DNA of 64,000 bases from Bryopsis sp. KO-2023. Taxonomy: Eukaryota > Chlorophyta > Ulvophyceae > Bryopsidales > Bryopsidaceae. This document shows positions 11,322 to 23,200 of this stretch, piece after piece. The stretch's first letter is position 1. The number at the start of each line of letters is the position of its first letter. The notes under the pieces were generated by a model. That model worked only from the letters and a program-made list of their open reading frames with translations, had not been told where the DNA came from and did not search any database. Both the position numbers and the translations under genes were made by a program. Location of the stretch: positions 2,170,001-2,234,000 of the forward strand of contig BSYQ01000011.1 of the NCBI GenBank assembly GCA_030272585.1, given 5' to 3'.

Positions 11322-14159
11322 ATGTCCGGCCAGACGCCGCCACAGTTACCACCTATTCCACCTCCTGAGGAGGAAGAGGTGGTGGATAACCAACTTATTC
11401 CCGTGGTTTATCCAGATGTGGTGCACCCACCAGCGCAGCAAATACATGATTTGCAGTGGGACAGACATGTACCCGACCAGGTTGAGGAACCGGACGCAGA
11501 CTTAGACTCTGAACAAGAGTTGGAAGAGTCCGGGGACGAGGAGTATGATGAGGATATGGAGGACATCCCGACAATAGAAGTCACCAACATCCTTCACCAT
11601 GAACATCAGCACATAAACGTCCACCAGCAGGAGGTGCACGTTCATGGTGTGGACGAGGGACAACTTAGGGACACAGCTGAGCATGTGTATGCCGCTGTCT
11701 CCTCGAATGTGCAAGAGGTCGCACAAAACCTGGAAGGACAAGTTCACGAGCAGGTTCAGCGTGCAGAGTCGACCTTAAAAGGCGACCTGAAAGAGGAATA
11801 TGAGCAGTTCGTGCTCTATGTCAGGAAGGAGGCCCAGAAGCTGGTCAAACACAATACTGAGTCTATAGAAAGACAACAGAAATTGTTAGACCACCAGCAC
11901 AAATTGCTGGAACAGAATATAAAGTCCACAGAGCGGATCGACAGAAATCTGTTGGGTAAATATGATAACGAGGCTATTCTGCAAGAGCGACTCGATCGGC
12001 TGCAGGAATCAGCCCGTACCCAAGCTGAAGCTGTTGATCAGACCAATGCGCTCAGGGAGAAACAAATTCTGTCTCTGCAAGCCTCTCTGACAAAAGTTGC
12101 TGAAGGTATGCGCCTACAGCAAACAACGCTGGATAACCTTGCCAGGACTACTGATGAGTCTCGGTGCGAGCAAGTCGACCACCAAGGCCAGCTAGACATA
12201 CTCTCAGGCCTGGTAAGCCAGAGCCTAAAAGTGTTGCGGGACTTACACCAAGCCGAAGAACAACGCAAACAAAGAAGAGCGGAACGAGGCAGTGTGAGTT
12301 CTGATGACACTGCAGGAGGACACAGGTCGATGCAACTGATGGAGAAGTTTCTATCAGACGCGACAGAGAAACAGCAGACTTTGGAAAGTAACCTATCCAA
12401 GTATGTTGATTCTAAGTTCAAAGAAACACTGAGTGCGTCGAAAAAACGGGAGAAAGTTCGAGTCCCGGCTCAGGACCCAGTTGTAGTGGGTATGATGGGA
12501 GCAGGAACTGGCACGGTCACTTTGCCGGCCACGACAGCTGCAGCCATAAGCGTTCCTTTTGTGTCATCCACTCCTCTTACCAGTATCCCATTTCCGGTAC
12601 CACCTGTTCCGGATCTGAGTACTTTTACTGGTCTAACTACGTTAGGAGGATTGGGTGGTCGCAGCCCATCGACAACTGTCGCAGACTCCGTGGGTGGAGG
12701 TTCTCCATCTTCCTGGGGATTATTTACATCCCCAAGAACACGGACGGCATGGAGTCTTGCGCCGCCACAAACTATGGCAATGGGCGCACCATTCGGCCAA
12801 GCGGGTCAACTTGGCACAGCCAGACCCATACTTAGTGCCCCTGTAACGAGTGTGTTACCACCAACGACATCCATGTTAACACAACCACTGACGACAGTTC
12901 CGCTGTCTGTCTTCTATCCAATCCCGGCTCTTAACACCCAACCTGGTATCCAACCAGGAAACCAACCAGGCACCCAACCAAGTTTGGGACAATCCGTAAA
13001 CCAAGACGGAGCACCTTCCGCGAGTAACCCGTATTACGGGTGGGGTTCTTATCCCTCAACTCCATCAAGCCAGCCACAGGGTGGAAATCGATCTGGTGGT
13101 GGTGGAGGGGGACCCGGAGGTGGGCCTGGGGGTGGAGGCGGAGGCGGAGGAGGACCACCTGGAAGTGGAGGGGGATCTTTCCTTTCCGGACCAGGTGGAG
13201 GTGGGGGTGGTGGATGGCCGTACCACCCAGGTGGAGGTGGAGGTGGCGGAGGTGGAGGTGGGGGTCCTCCAGACCCTAACCAAGGCTTTGCTGCTCCGCA
13301 AGATCGCCACGGACGGATTCCGTCATCCGTTCGTATTCCTTTCCCAAAGGCCTTCTCAGGTGATGGTCAGCGATGGATCAGAGATTGGCAACTAGAAATG
13401 ACGGTCTATTGCCAGACTTTGGACATCGATGAGAGCGTATGGTTCAGGCTCTTCCGCAGTAACCTGACCGGAGCTGCTGCTCAGTGGCGAAACGTCCAGG
13501 ATCTGCGTACAAGGGAAGGAAAAAGACATCCAATCACAAATTGGATTGAGTTTGTTGAGGAACTGGTCCAAGCATTTGAACCCACCAGAATGTCTGATGT
13601 AGCCAGGCGCTCCTTACGGAACCTGAAACAGACTGGGTCAGTGCATCAGTACATTGTTGCTTTCCGAGAACAGGTGCTGAGGATTCCCAACATGACAGAT
13701 GAAGAACAATACTTCTTCTTCGTGGACGGGTTAAAGTTCCATATCAAACAACAAACTGTGGCTCAAGTGCCGCACGGCATTGAGTTGGCGATCCAGACGG
13801 CGGCTCGTCTTGATGCTATTGCCTCATCCGGAGGTGGAAACTTTCGTGGCCGCGGACGGTGGCGCGGAGGTAAAGGCCGAGGCCAAAATAAAAAGCAAAA
13901 CCAACCCCAGACTGATAAGGCAAACCAGATGGGTGGCCAACAGCAACCTCAGCCAGACCAGGCACAAAACATTGGCCAAGGTCGAGGTCGGGGAAGGGGT
14001 GGTGGCCGAGGTCGCGGACGAGGTGGTGGCAGGAATCAAGGACGTGGAGGTGGAGGCGCAAATCCTAAATGCTATATGTGTGGAAAAACTGGACATATTC
14101 AAAGTAAGTGTCCAGAGGGCGAAAAGTTCAAGAAATGGTTAAACGAAAAAGCCGGATGA
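11322..14159 (+). CDS. Gypsy-A gag
   Basis: A 945-codon frame. In order: an acidic N-terminus, a long helical coiled-coil stretch (about residues 130-380), a Ser/Thr/Pro-rich linker, a very Gly-rich run (about 590-650), the retrotransposon gag domain (about 665-840), an RG-rich RNA-binding tail, and one CCHC zinc knuckle (CYMCGKTGHIQSKC) near the end. It forms the particle and binds element RNA. It overlaps pol by about 50 nt, and the heptamer GTTAAAC at 14138-14144 lies in the overlap, consistent with the -1 translational shift used by many gypsy elements. Confidence 0.92.
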   Translation: MSGQTPPQLPPIPPPEEEEVVDNQLIPVVYPDVVHPPAQQIHDLQWDRHVPDQVEEPDADLDSEQELEESGDEEYDEDMEDIPTIEVTNILHHEHQHINVHQQEVHVHGVDEGQLRDTAEHVYAAVSSNVQEVAQNLEGQVHEQVQRAESTLKGDLKEEYEQFVLYVRKEAQKLVKHNTESIERQQKLLDHQHKLLEQNIKSTERIDRNLLGKYDNEAILQERLDRLQESARTQAEAVDQTNALREKQILSLQASLTKVAEGMRLQQTTLDNLARTTDESRCEQVDHQGQLDILSGLVSQSLKVLRDLHQAEEQRKQRRAERGSVSSDDTAGGHRSMQLMEKFLSDATEKQQTLESNLSKYVDSKFKETLSASKKREKVRVPAQDPVVVGMMGAGTGTVTLPATTAAAISVPFVSSTPLTSIPFPVPPVPDLSTFTGLTTLGGLGGRSPSTTVADSVGGGSPSSWGLFTSPRTRTAWSLAPPQTMAMGAPFGQAGQLGTARPILSAPVTSVLPPTTSMLTQPLTTVPLSVFYPIPALNTQPGIQPGNQPGTQPSLGQSVNQDGAPSASNPYYGWGSYPSTPSSQPQGGNRSGGGGGGPGGGPGGGGGGGGGPPGSGGGSFLSGPGGGGGGGWPYHPGGGGGGGGGGGGPPDPNQGFAAPQDRHGRIPSSVRIPFPKAFSGDGQRWIRDWQLEMTVYCQTLDIDESVWFRLFRSNLTGAAAQWRNVQDLRTREGKRHPITNWIEFVEELVQAFEPTRMSDVARRSLRNLKQTGSVHQYIVAFREQVLRIPNMTDEEQYFFFVDGLKFHIKQQTVAQVPHGIELAIQTAARLDAIASSGGGNFRGRGRWRGGKGRGQNKKQNQPQTDKANQMGGQQQPQPDQAQNIGQGRGRGRGGGRGRGRGGGRNQGRGGGGANPKCYMCGKTGHIQSKCPEGEKFKKWLNEKAG

Positions 14160-16770
14160 ACAGAGCCCAGACTCGTTCGGCGAAACGCAGAAGGGCACGC
14201 CGTCACAGATATAAGCAGCGCCAGAAACTTCTTAGAAAAGAAAGGTTAGCTCGAAATGCAGAAGTGAATAAAAGAGCACAAGGGGAAATAGAAAAGAATG
14301 CTACCCAAGGTGCAGAGGGATCGATTATGAGTGCTAAGTTGGAAACTCGATCCAGTAAGTGCAGCACGCTTACTAGGACAAGTTCAGAATCAAGTTCGGA
14401 ACCTGTCGACTCTGTTCATGGAGACCTTGGTAGTCCTGAAGGAACTGAGAATTCGGTATCGTTCCCGCCTCAAGGAACGAAACGAAGTCCGGAAGGAAGG
14501 GAACCCGCAAGGGAATCAAATAAGCCTGCCACTCGTTCACCACCAACTGACGAGTCAGCAGCCCCTGTTCAGGGAACAGGTAGAGGACAAAAAGTGGATG
14601 AAGGTCAGTATTCACCTTCTGAGCGTATGTTACCACTAGGAGGTCCTAACCATTTGAAATTTATGGGATATGAGATCCGAGCCAGATTAGGAGGAGTACC
14701 GATCTCCGCCTATGTTGATTGTGGTGCAACGGAGAACTACATTACCAAGAAACTAGTCACGAGACTGAAACTCGAAACAACCGAGTGCAAAAAGGGAGTC
14801 ACTTTGGCGGACGGAACCCTATGTTCACTTGATCGACGATGCGAAGACTTGCAGCTCAGGATGGGTACTTATACCACAACCCTTTCCGCAGACGTCTTCC
14901 CAAACCTTTCATATGACATGATACTAGGGCTTCCTTGGTTAATGCAGACCAATCCCAAACTGGACTTTGCAACAGGCACGCTCAAAGTTCCAGTGGGTGC
15001 TGGATGGACAACTGTTCCTATGAAGGAACGACCATCAGACTACTTACAGCACCTAGCACCGGCTATTGATACAGTCTCAGCGAAGAAGTTGTTCTCGCTC
15101 GTGAAGAACAGTCCAGAAGTTGATCAGGCATACCTTGTGGTTGTGCGACCAACCACCCCGGACGATATGGCACACCTCATGCAGTACCCATATCCGGGAA
15201 TTCCAGAAGAGCGTTTGAACGCTACGGGAACCACACCGGCTTATCTCCAGCCAGATGTGGAAAAGGTAATGCATTCGGGTCTCGACCCAAGGATCAAGAC
15301 TGTCCTCACAAGTTTCAAGGATGTGTTCCCGAAAGACTTACCACCCGGCGTTCCTCCAGTCAGAAAAGGCCACGAATTTAAGGTGGACCTGGAGGACGAA
15401 CAAATGACCCCAATCCACCGTCCCTTGTACAAACTCTCTCCAGCCGAGCTGGACGAAGTTAGGACACAGGTGGATTACCTCCTAGAACAAAGGAAGATCC
15501 GACCCTCCGAGAGTCCCTGGGGCGCACCCATACTCTTTGTTCCCAAGAAAGACGGAGGGTTGAGAATGTGTGTGGATTACCGTTGGATAAACAAGTTCAC
15601 GGTAAAAAATAGGTATCCACTCCCTCTTCCTGAGGAGTTAATGGACCGTCTCGCCCGAGCGAAGATCTATACGAAGATCGACCTCCGCTCAGGCTACTGG
15701 CAGTTTCCCGTTCGACCCAAGGATACACCCAAGACGGCATTCCGGACGAGATACGGACATTTCGAGTTTCTCGTGTGTCCGTTCGGAATGACCAACTGCC
15801 CAGCCCAGTTCCAGACCATGGTTCAGGATTTGCTGGGGGAGTTCCTTGACGAGTTTGTAGTGGTGTTTATCGACGACATCCTGATCTTTTCCAACTCGGT
15901 GGAAGAGCACGTCGAGCACCTAAAACTGGTCTTTGAACGGTTGCGGAAACATAAGTTGTACGCAAAAGCCAGTAAGTGCGAAGTAGGGGTAGCAGAGACG
16001 GACTACCTGGGGTATCATTTGTCGGAAAAAGGCCTTCAACCAATGCAGGATAAGGTTAAGGCTATTCAACAATGGAAGGAGTTAACTTCGGTCACTGATG
16101 TGCGAAGTTTCCTGGGAATGGTGTCTTACTATCGTAAGTTCATTCCTGAGTTTGCTAGGATTGCGAGTCCCTTGACAGATCTAACCAAGAAGGATACTGT
16201 CTGGGAATGGGGGCTGAACCAACGCAATGCCTACAACGAACTTAAGGATCGGATTAGCCGCGCACCGATCTTACTCCTTCCTGATCCGGCTAAGGAGTAC
16301 ACCGTAATAACGGATGCATCTGGAACTGCATATGGAGCGGTTCTTACCCAGGATCATGGGAAAGGTTTGCAACCAATTGCATACCTTTCCAGACGATTGA
16401 AACCAGCTGAAACGCGATACTCCGCATATGAGCGGGAGCTGGGGGCAATAGCATATGCTTTAGCCCAGTGGCGACACTACCTTGAGGGATGCGATGGGGG
16501 TGTGAAGGTGTTGACGGACCACAAACCGATCACCCACTTCATGAACCAGAGCACGTTGTCGCGGACCCAAACCCGGTGGTTAAACTCAGGGTTTTTCCAA
16601 TCCATAGGTCCAAAAATCGTCTATATCCAGGGGAAAGCCAATGTCTTGGCTGATGCGTTATCCCGGAGCCTTCCTGGTCCGCCAGACCAGCTCAATAACC
16701 TCTCCACTTGGGAAGTGGCAGAGAAGGAGGCATGGAAAGAGGCTTTGAGACATGATGAACAACTCAAGCC
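14108..16770 (+). CDS. Gypsy-A pol, protease-RT-RNase H part
   Basis: The frame starts in the gag overlap and opens with a very basic stretch. It then shows an aspartic protease (YVDCGATENY, about residue 200), reverse transcriptase (FIDDILIFS, about residue 590, after LRMCVDYRWIN and FRTRYGHFEF) and RNase H (VITDASGTAYGAVLTQDHG, about residue 733). The host element's reading stops at the insertion point of Gypsy-B1 at 16770. The integrase part of the same gene lies beyond that insertion. Confidence 0.92.
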
Positions 16771-17182
16771 TGTTAGTCTTTTAGCGCTATACGAGGTAGT
16801 TTGGGATAGAGCCGAGGGTGGCTGACGCATGTGGGTTCACGAGTAAGACAGATTAGACCCAGAGTTTGGGTCAGCGTACTACACTTAGGGGTACTTAAGA
16901 GGCCCACTCGTTGTTTTGACACTTATAGTTACTTTGTAAGAACTCGGGATTCGTGGGATTGGTGTGTTCCCGCTTGTGTGTGTTTTTGTGTGTGTGTGTT
17001 AAGTGTTTGCCTGACGCAATCACTTCCCAACCTAAGTGCTCTAGTAGCGTTCACAACCGCGCTAGCTAGAGAGTTGTCTAAGCCAACAAACCCCACAAGT
17101 ATACTTGCGTTAGCCAGCAAGTTATCACGAATCCAACCAACACAGCCGACCACTATTGCGTCACCCACAAGCTTCACTATCA
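16771..17182 (+). repeat. Gypsy-B1 5' LTR
   Basis: A 412-bp LTR from TGTTAGTCTTTTAGCGC to AAGCTTCACTATCA, followed by the primer-binding site TGGTTTCGGAGC at 17185-17196, the same site as Gypsy-A. A 19-nt perfect hairpin (17201-17219) lies just after it. Confidence 0.93.
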
Positions 17183-17327
17183 ATTGGTTTCGGAGCGAGG
17201 CAAGAACTTTAAGTTCTTGAGATCGAAACTTGTGAACGTGGCGCAACAAACGTTTTTGTTTGTTTGTTTGGTAGAGAGAAACTCCAACCGTGGTTGTTGA
17301 GTACTCCCAAATAGTGGCTGAGAGACC

Positions 17328-19979
17328 ATGGCTGACCGTGAACACGCATTGGCAGTGCGCGAGCCTCAAGTTGAAGAGCCAGGGATTGAACCTGAGTTCG
17401 ATGAGGAATTGCCTGACGCACCCAATGTGGTGTACCAACAAATAAACGTCCAGAACATCCACAATGTCCAGCAAGCAGCTGTCGACATAGACATGGGAGC
17501 TGATGCGGAAGCCTTAAGAGAGGATGTGGATGCGGTCCATGACCGTGTGGACGATTTAGCCCACGGGCTAAGGGGTCACCTGCAGCAAGTTGACCAGACA
17601 CTGGGGCAGAGGCTAGCCCATACTGAGGCCTCTGTGTCGAACCAACTGGCTGGCGCATCAGAGGTGATCGGGCAGGCGCTGGAAACACAGCACCAGCATG
17701 CGCAACAGGTTGAGGCCACACAGCATGCGGTGGTGTCGCAACAGGAGAAGCTGGATTCAGTAGCGGCTCAACATAGTCGATACGAGCAGAGGCTATTACG
17801 CCAAGATATCGATCATAGAAAAGAAAGAGCCGAGATCAGAGCTTCTGTGGATGCAATAACGAGGAGAATGGATGCCGCAGACATTCTAGCGGACTCTCGT
17901 TTTGCTGACCTAAAAGAAACGGCTGAAGCATCAGCACTTCAGTTAAAACAACTCTCCGAGTTATCCCTTGTTCAAGGGCGGAGAATTGAAGGCTTATTAG
18001 GAACTGTTGCGGATTCCAACGAAAAAGTCGAACGGACTCTAGAATTGTTTCGGGAGTCCTTGCACAAACAAGGTGCTGAGGTGAAGCGTTTGCAGAGCTC
18101 AAGAGTAGCAATTCAAAAAGATTTGATTGCCTTGGAGAAAAAGGCATCCAAAACCTGGGATCAGCAGCAAGATGCAGCTGATGTGGTTGCCTTAAGGTTA
18201 TCTGGCCTGGAACAAAGCATGGAGGATGTGAGTGGCGGAAGTCAGAGTGCCCAAAGTGGAAGTGATGCTCGAGCAGTATCACCAGAGCGTGAAGAATCAA
18301 CTTCCCCTGAGCCTGAGGACTCAGCCTTTGGGATGCCGCTGCCGAAGAAATCAGTAAAGCAGTTGGCTGCATCATGGCCGCCACTAGACCAGAGCTTCGC
18401 GGTAGGAATGGTTGGGGCAGGAACCTCAACAATACCGGCTCCTCCAGCAGTACAGGCCGAGGAGGGTGAAATTGTTGCTGCAGAAGCACCACCATGCACT
18501 GCAGTGGACAGCGCACCAGACGCTGATTTCACATTCCCTCAGTTGATACCTCCAAGTACAAGAGCTCAGCCTGGAGTACGCATCTCAGAACCCGACTCTG
18601 CCGATGGATCACGTAGACCCACACGAACTAACCCAAGAGTTCTCTCCTCAGCAGAAGTGTTATATCAAATTGACCTTGAGCGTGCTAAGGCACAGGTCAG
18701 AGAAGAGAAAGGAAAAGAACCCATGCAGATCCCCACACGTACTGGAAGATTGGGACTTGGGTTAAGTGCTTTGGGAGCAAGGGTAGAAAATAATCCCTTT
18801 GCTGCACTTGGTTCATATGAGTCTACTGGTGGACCCAGTCGAGTTCCGCGTATGCGTGGAAACTTTGGAGACCCTGGTGATGACGACCCAGATGATGATG
18901 GCGGTGATGATTACCGCGACAGACGAAACCGCCCACCTTCCCGCATTCCAGGTGCGCCTGATGGCGGAGGAGGTGGTGGCGGCGGTGGAGATGGTGGAGG
19001 CGGTGGACCTCCCGGTGGACCTCCTGGTGGAGGTGGAGGTGGAGGTGGCGCTGGACCAGCAGGCCCAGGACCTCCTAGGCAAGGACAGTGGTTGCCTAGC
19101 ACCGTCAAGTTGCAAATGCCTCGCGCATTTAACGGAAGTGGAGAACCAAAAGCCCGTAAATGGCAAGTGCTCATGACGCGGTACTTGAGAACCTGCGGAG
19201 TGCATGAAGCACAGTGGCAATCGATTATGGCCACTAACCTTTATGGGGCTGCCTCGGATTGGTTAACGATGCAAGAGTTGAAAATTCACCGAGGTGAAAG
19301 ACCACCCTTCCGTGACTGGATGGACTTCATGGATGGCTTAGCTACAGCTTTCGAATTCTCGAGTGATCGAGATGAAGCGTGGCGTGACCTCCACAAACTC
19401 AAGCAGACTGGAACAGTGAAACAATTTGTAAAAGAGTTTCAGCGTTTGGTCTTGAGGATTCCAGACCTCGAAGAGGATCACCAATATTTACTCTTCGTTG
19501 ATGGACTCAAGAGTGAAGTTCAGAAGCTGGTCGCAGCAACGGTACCTCGAGATGTCGAGGCTGCCATCATATCCGCCGAACGATTGGAAGCCCTTGGAGT
19601 TGGAACACAAGGCCAAGGAGGGCAGACCAATCAGAAAAAGAAAGGAGTCTGGCGTGGTGGAAGAAAGAAGAAAGGCCAGAATCAGGGTCAGCAGCAGCAG
19701 AACCCTACACCACCAGCCCAAGCACCACCACAAGCTGCCGCAGGAGTGCAACAGCAGCAGCAACAGCAACAAGGACGAGGAGGAGGACGTGGTGGTGGTG
19801 GACGTGGACGCGGTGGTGGTAACCGTGGAAGAGGACAAGCCAATCAGGGAAGACAGAACCCCCAGGGGGGAGGGGGATATCATTGTTATCTTTGTGGAAA
19901 GAAGGGTCACCCTGTGAGGCAATGTCCTAGATTGGAGGAGGTGAAAAACCTCCCCGATGTAAAAAAAATGTTAAACTGA
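17328..19979 (+). CDS. Gypsy-B1 gag
   Basis: An 883-codon frame laid out as in Gypsy-A but diverged in sequence: acidic N-terminus, long coiled coil (about residues 50-300), Ser/Pro-rich linker, Gly-rich run (about 540-580), gag domain (about 590-770), Gln-rich and RG-rich tail, and a CCHC knuckle (CYLCGKKGHPVRQC, about residue 860). The stop is preceded directly by the heptamer GTTAAAC (19970-19976), matching the Gypsy-A junction, and the frame of pol is open across that point. Confidence 0.92.
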   Translation: MADREHALAVREPQVEEPGIEPEFDEELPDAPNVVYQQINVQNIHNVQQAAVDIDMGADAEALREDVDAVHDRVDDLAHGLRGHLQQVDQTLGQRLAHTEASVSNQLAGASEVIGQALETQHQHAQQVEATQHAVVSQQEKLDSVAAQHSRYEQRLLRQDIDHRKERAEIRASVDAITRRMDAADILADSRFADLKETAEASALQLKQLSELSLVQGRRIEGLLGTVADSNEKVERTLELFRESLHKQGAEVKRLQSSRVAIQKDLIALEKKASKTWDQQQDAADVVALRLSGLEQSMEDVSGGSQSAQSGSDARAVSPEREESTSPEPEDSAFGMPLPKKSVKQLAASWPPLDQSFAVGMVGAGTSTIPAPPAVQAEEGEIVAAEAPPCTAVDSAPDADFTFPQLIPPSTRAQPGVRISEPDSADGSRRPTRTNPRVLSSAEVLYQIDLERAKAQVREEKGKEPMQIPTRTGRLGLGLSALGARVENNPFAALGSYESTGGPSRVPRMRGNFGDPGDDDPDDDGGDDYRDRRNRPPSRIPGAPDGGGGGGGGGDGGGGGPPGGPPGGGGGGGGAGPAGPGPPRQGQWLPSTVKLQMPRAFNGSGEPKARKWQVLMTRYLRTCGVHEAQWQSIMATNLYGAASDWLTMQELKIHRGERPPFRDWMDFMDGLATAFEFSSDRDEAWRDLHKLKQTGTVKQFVKEFQRLVLRIPDLEEDHQYLLFVDGLKSEVQKLVAATVPRDVEAAIISAERLEALGVGTQGQGGQTNQKKKGVWRGGRKKKGQNQGQQQQNPTPPAQAPPQAAAGVQQQQQQQQGRGGGRGGGGRGRGGGNRGRGQANQGRQNPQGGGGYHCYLCGKKGHPVRQCPRLEEVKNLPDVKKMLN

Positions 19980-20236
19980 CCGCCAGGCAGGAAACTGCTT
20001 CGTCTGAGCCTGGCCGACGCAAACGTCGTAAGCGAAATAGAGTTCGTAGGCGGCGTAGGAAGCATAGATCAAAAGTAGGTGCCTCGAAAAAGGTTAAAAG
20101 TACTCACAGCGGAAAACCTGAGGAGCGGACTAGTACACCGCGTGAAGAGAGAACAGAGACACTCTCCACATCTACCCAATCGGCACATGACAACTGCGAT
20201 TGGAAAAATGAACAGAAGGAAAGCACACCGGATGAG

Positions 20237-23200
20237 ATGGACGCGCCTCATGCGTCATCTACATCTCTTCCCTCTGTTAGTGAATCTGTGGGCTCATTGG
20301 AGTCGCAGAGTAGTCTACAGGAGTCCCTGCCTGCAGACGTAGACGATAGTGGGTCAGAAACAACCCAGCGGTCTACCACAGAGCGAGTTAATGTGTCAGA
20401 AGTTCGATCAACTTCGTCAACCAAGGGTGACACATGCCCTCTGTTAAAAATTCAAGAAGTGCCTGTGAGAGGGTACGAAGTAAAAGCACGGATCAAGACC
20501 ACGGACCTTTATGCATTCATTGATTGTGGAAGTACCGCAAACTATATCAATGATAAGGTAGCGCGTGATCTCGGGTTGTCGATTACACCAAGCTCAAAGA
20601 GAGCAATGTTGGCAAACGGAGATATTAAAGAACTGGCTGGCAGCTGTAACAACCTCCGAGTAAAGATAGGAGGGCTGAAGTGCAAAATGAAAGCGGATCT
20701 GTTCCCAGACCTTGGTTATGACCTAATATTGGGCATGCCTTGGTTGCAGAAAGAAAACCCCCGCATAGACTTTCAGCAGAATGAGATTTCAGTTTGCAAA
20801 AACAGCCAAGTGTTTCATCTCCCGTTGCGTCATCCAACCCAAGAGAGTATGGAACCTGAACGAAAAGTACAGTCGATACTGCAAGAAGTGCCAGTGACTG
20901 AGTGTTCAGCTAAGAGAATGATGCGTCATCTCAAAACAGAGACAGCATTCATGGTTGTAGTGCAAGAATCTGAAGAGAAAGCTTTAGGCCAACATGAATT
21001 GCCTGACGCAATAGAGCGAACACAGCCATTCAACACTGAGGATGAGATTGGCAAACTTATTCGTTCAGACACCCCTGCCGAAATTAAAAAGGTGGTAGAA
21101 ACACACCGTGGTGTGTTCCCTCGTGATCTACCCCCAGGGATCCCTCCAAAGAGAAAAGGTCATGAGTTTAAGATAGACCTGGAGGATCCAACACCTATCC
21201 ATCGTCCAATATACAAGCTTTCACCAGCAGAGCTGGATGAAGTGAAAGCACAAGTGGACTACCTTCTGGAACAGAAGAAAATCAAACCATCCGAGTCCCC
21301 TTGGGGCGCGCCAATCCTGTTTGTACCGAAAAAGGATGGAGGCTTAAGGATGTGTGTGGATTACAGGTGGATCAATAAGGTGACGGTGAAAAACCGATAT
21401 CCTTTACCCCTGCCAGAAGAATTGATGGATAGAGTGTTCAAAGCCAAAGTGTTCTCGAAGTTAGATCTGCGATCAGGCTATTGGCAATTTCCAGTAAGGC
21501 CATCTGATACAGATAAAACAGCGTTCCGCACGAGATACGGTCACTTTGAGTTTTTGGTAGCGCCTTTTGGGCTAACCAATTGCCCAGCGCAATTCCAAAC
21601 TCTAGTGCAAGACCTACTCACAGAGTTTTTAGATGATTTTGTTGTTGTCTTTATTGATGACATACTCATCTTCTCTGAAAACATGGAACAGCATGCTGAA
21701 CACTTAGAGAAAGTCCTGGCGCGACTAGCAGAATATCAGCTTTTTGCTAAGGCAAGTAAAAGTGAGCTGGCTGTCGCAACAGTAGACTATCTTGGCTACC
21801 GCATTAGCGGAAGTGGGTTAAAACCACAGGAACAAAAAGTGAAGGCAGTGAAGGAGTGGAAGGAACTACAGAGTGTTAGCGATGTACGTAGTTTCCTTGG
21901 AATGGTTTCATATTACAGGAAATTCATTCCCCAGTTTGCACATGTTGCTGGACCACTCCATGACTTAGTGAAAAAAGACCATCCCTGGAGATGGGGACAG
22001 GTTGAGCGTGGCGCATTCAATGAACTGAAAAAGCGTTTAAGTCAAGCTCCCGTCCTTATTTTTCCAGATGCGTCACTGCCTTACACTGTGATCACTGATG
22101 CGTCGAATGAGGCCATCGGTGCCGTGTTAACACAGGATCACGGAGAGGGGCTACAGCCAATAGCTTACCTCTCACGTAGATTCAAGCCTGCCGAGCTTAA
22201 CTATGCACCATACGACAAAGAGTTGTGTGCAATATGTTATGCGATGGTGCAGTGGAGACATTATCTAGAAGGTTGTGCGGGTGGAGTAACAGTGTTCACT
22301 GACCACCAACCTCTGACGCATATTCTGTCGCAGAGGAACCTTTCTAGAACCCAAGCAAGATGGCTTGAGGCGGGGTACCTGACTTCGATCAACCCCAAGA
22401 TCTCCTATATCAAAGGCAAGGCTAATGTGTTAGCAGATGCTCTCTCCCGCAGTGTTCCTAAGCCCGTGGAAACTGCGATGAACATTTCCACTTGGCAAGT
22501 GCATCAAGCAAGCCAAGACGAGTGGAAACAAGCCCTCCAAGCTGATAACTCCTTGGTGAAGATATTGCGGAAGCTTGAGAGTGGCGAGGAAGTTGAGGGA
22601 TATTTCCTCAGAGAGGGAATACTCTGGACGGTCCCAAAGAGAGGATTAGTCGAGAAAGTGGTGGTTCCTAAAGGCCAGCGCAATAAGATTATGAAGGAGT
22701 GCCATGAGACACCTTCAGCAGGCCATACAGGACCAGCGCGAACAGGAGAAATCCTAGCGCGGCGATATTGGTGGAAGGGGTGGATGAATGAGTTGAAGGC
22801 ATTTGTGCGCGAATGCCCTGTGTGCCAACAAATAAAGGCTGACACACAGAAGCCTATGGGCTTACTTCAACCCCTGCCAATACCTGAGCGGAAGTGGGAG
22901 CAAATTACCACTGACTTGGTGACAGATCTACCAGCATCCAATGGGTTTACTGCTGTAGCTGTCTTTGTCGATAGACTTACCAAGTTTGTGCATTTCGCCC
23001 CATGTACTAAAGAGATTACCGCTGCAGGATACGCCCAACTTTTTATCGAACATGTTTACCGCAACCATGGCCTACCTAAAGTGATTGTGTCTGATAGAGA
23101 CCCTCGCTTTACCAGCAAGTTCTGGCAGACGCTTTTTAAAGCTCTGGGTACCGAGATTCGTATGAGTACAGCTTACCACCCTCAGACAGATGGGCAGAGT

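Noticed and set aside
16771-17220. Open frames inside and across the LTRs
   Set aside because: The LTR is non-coding. The same frames recur at each LTR copy with no start context and no homology.
18813-19234. Proline-rich and Ser/Thr-rich antisense frames over gag (also at 36190-36611 and 13065-13310)
   Set aside because: They are reverse reads of the Gly-rich gag linker (GGN codons read as CCN).
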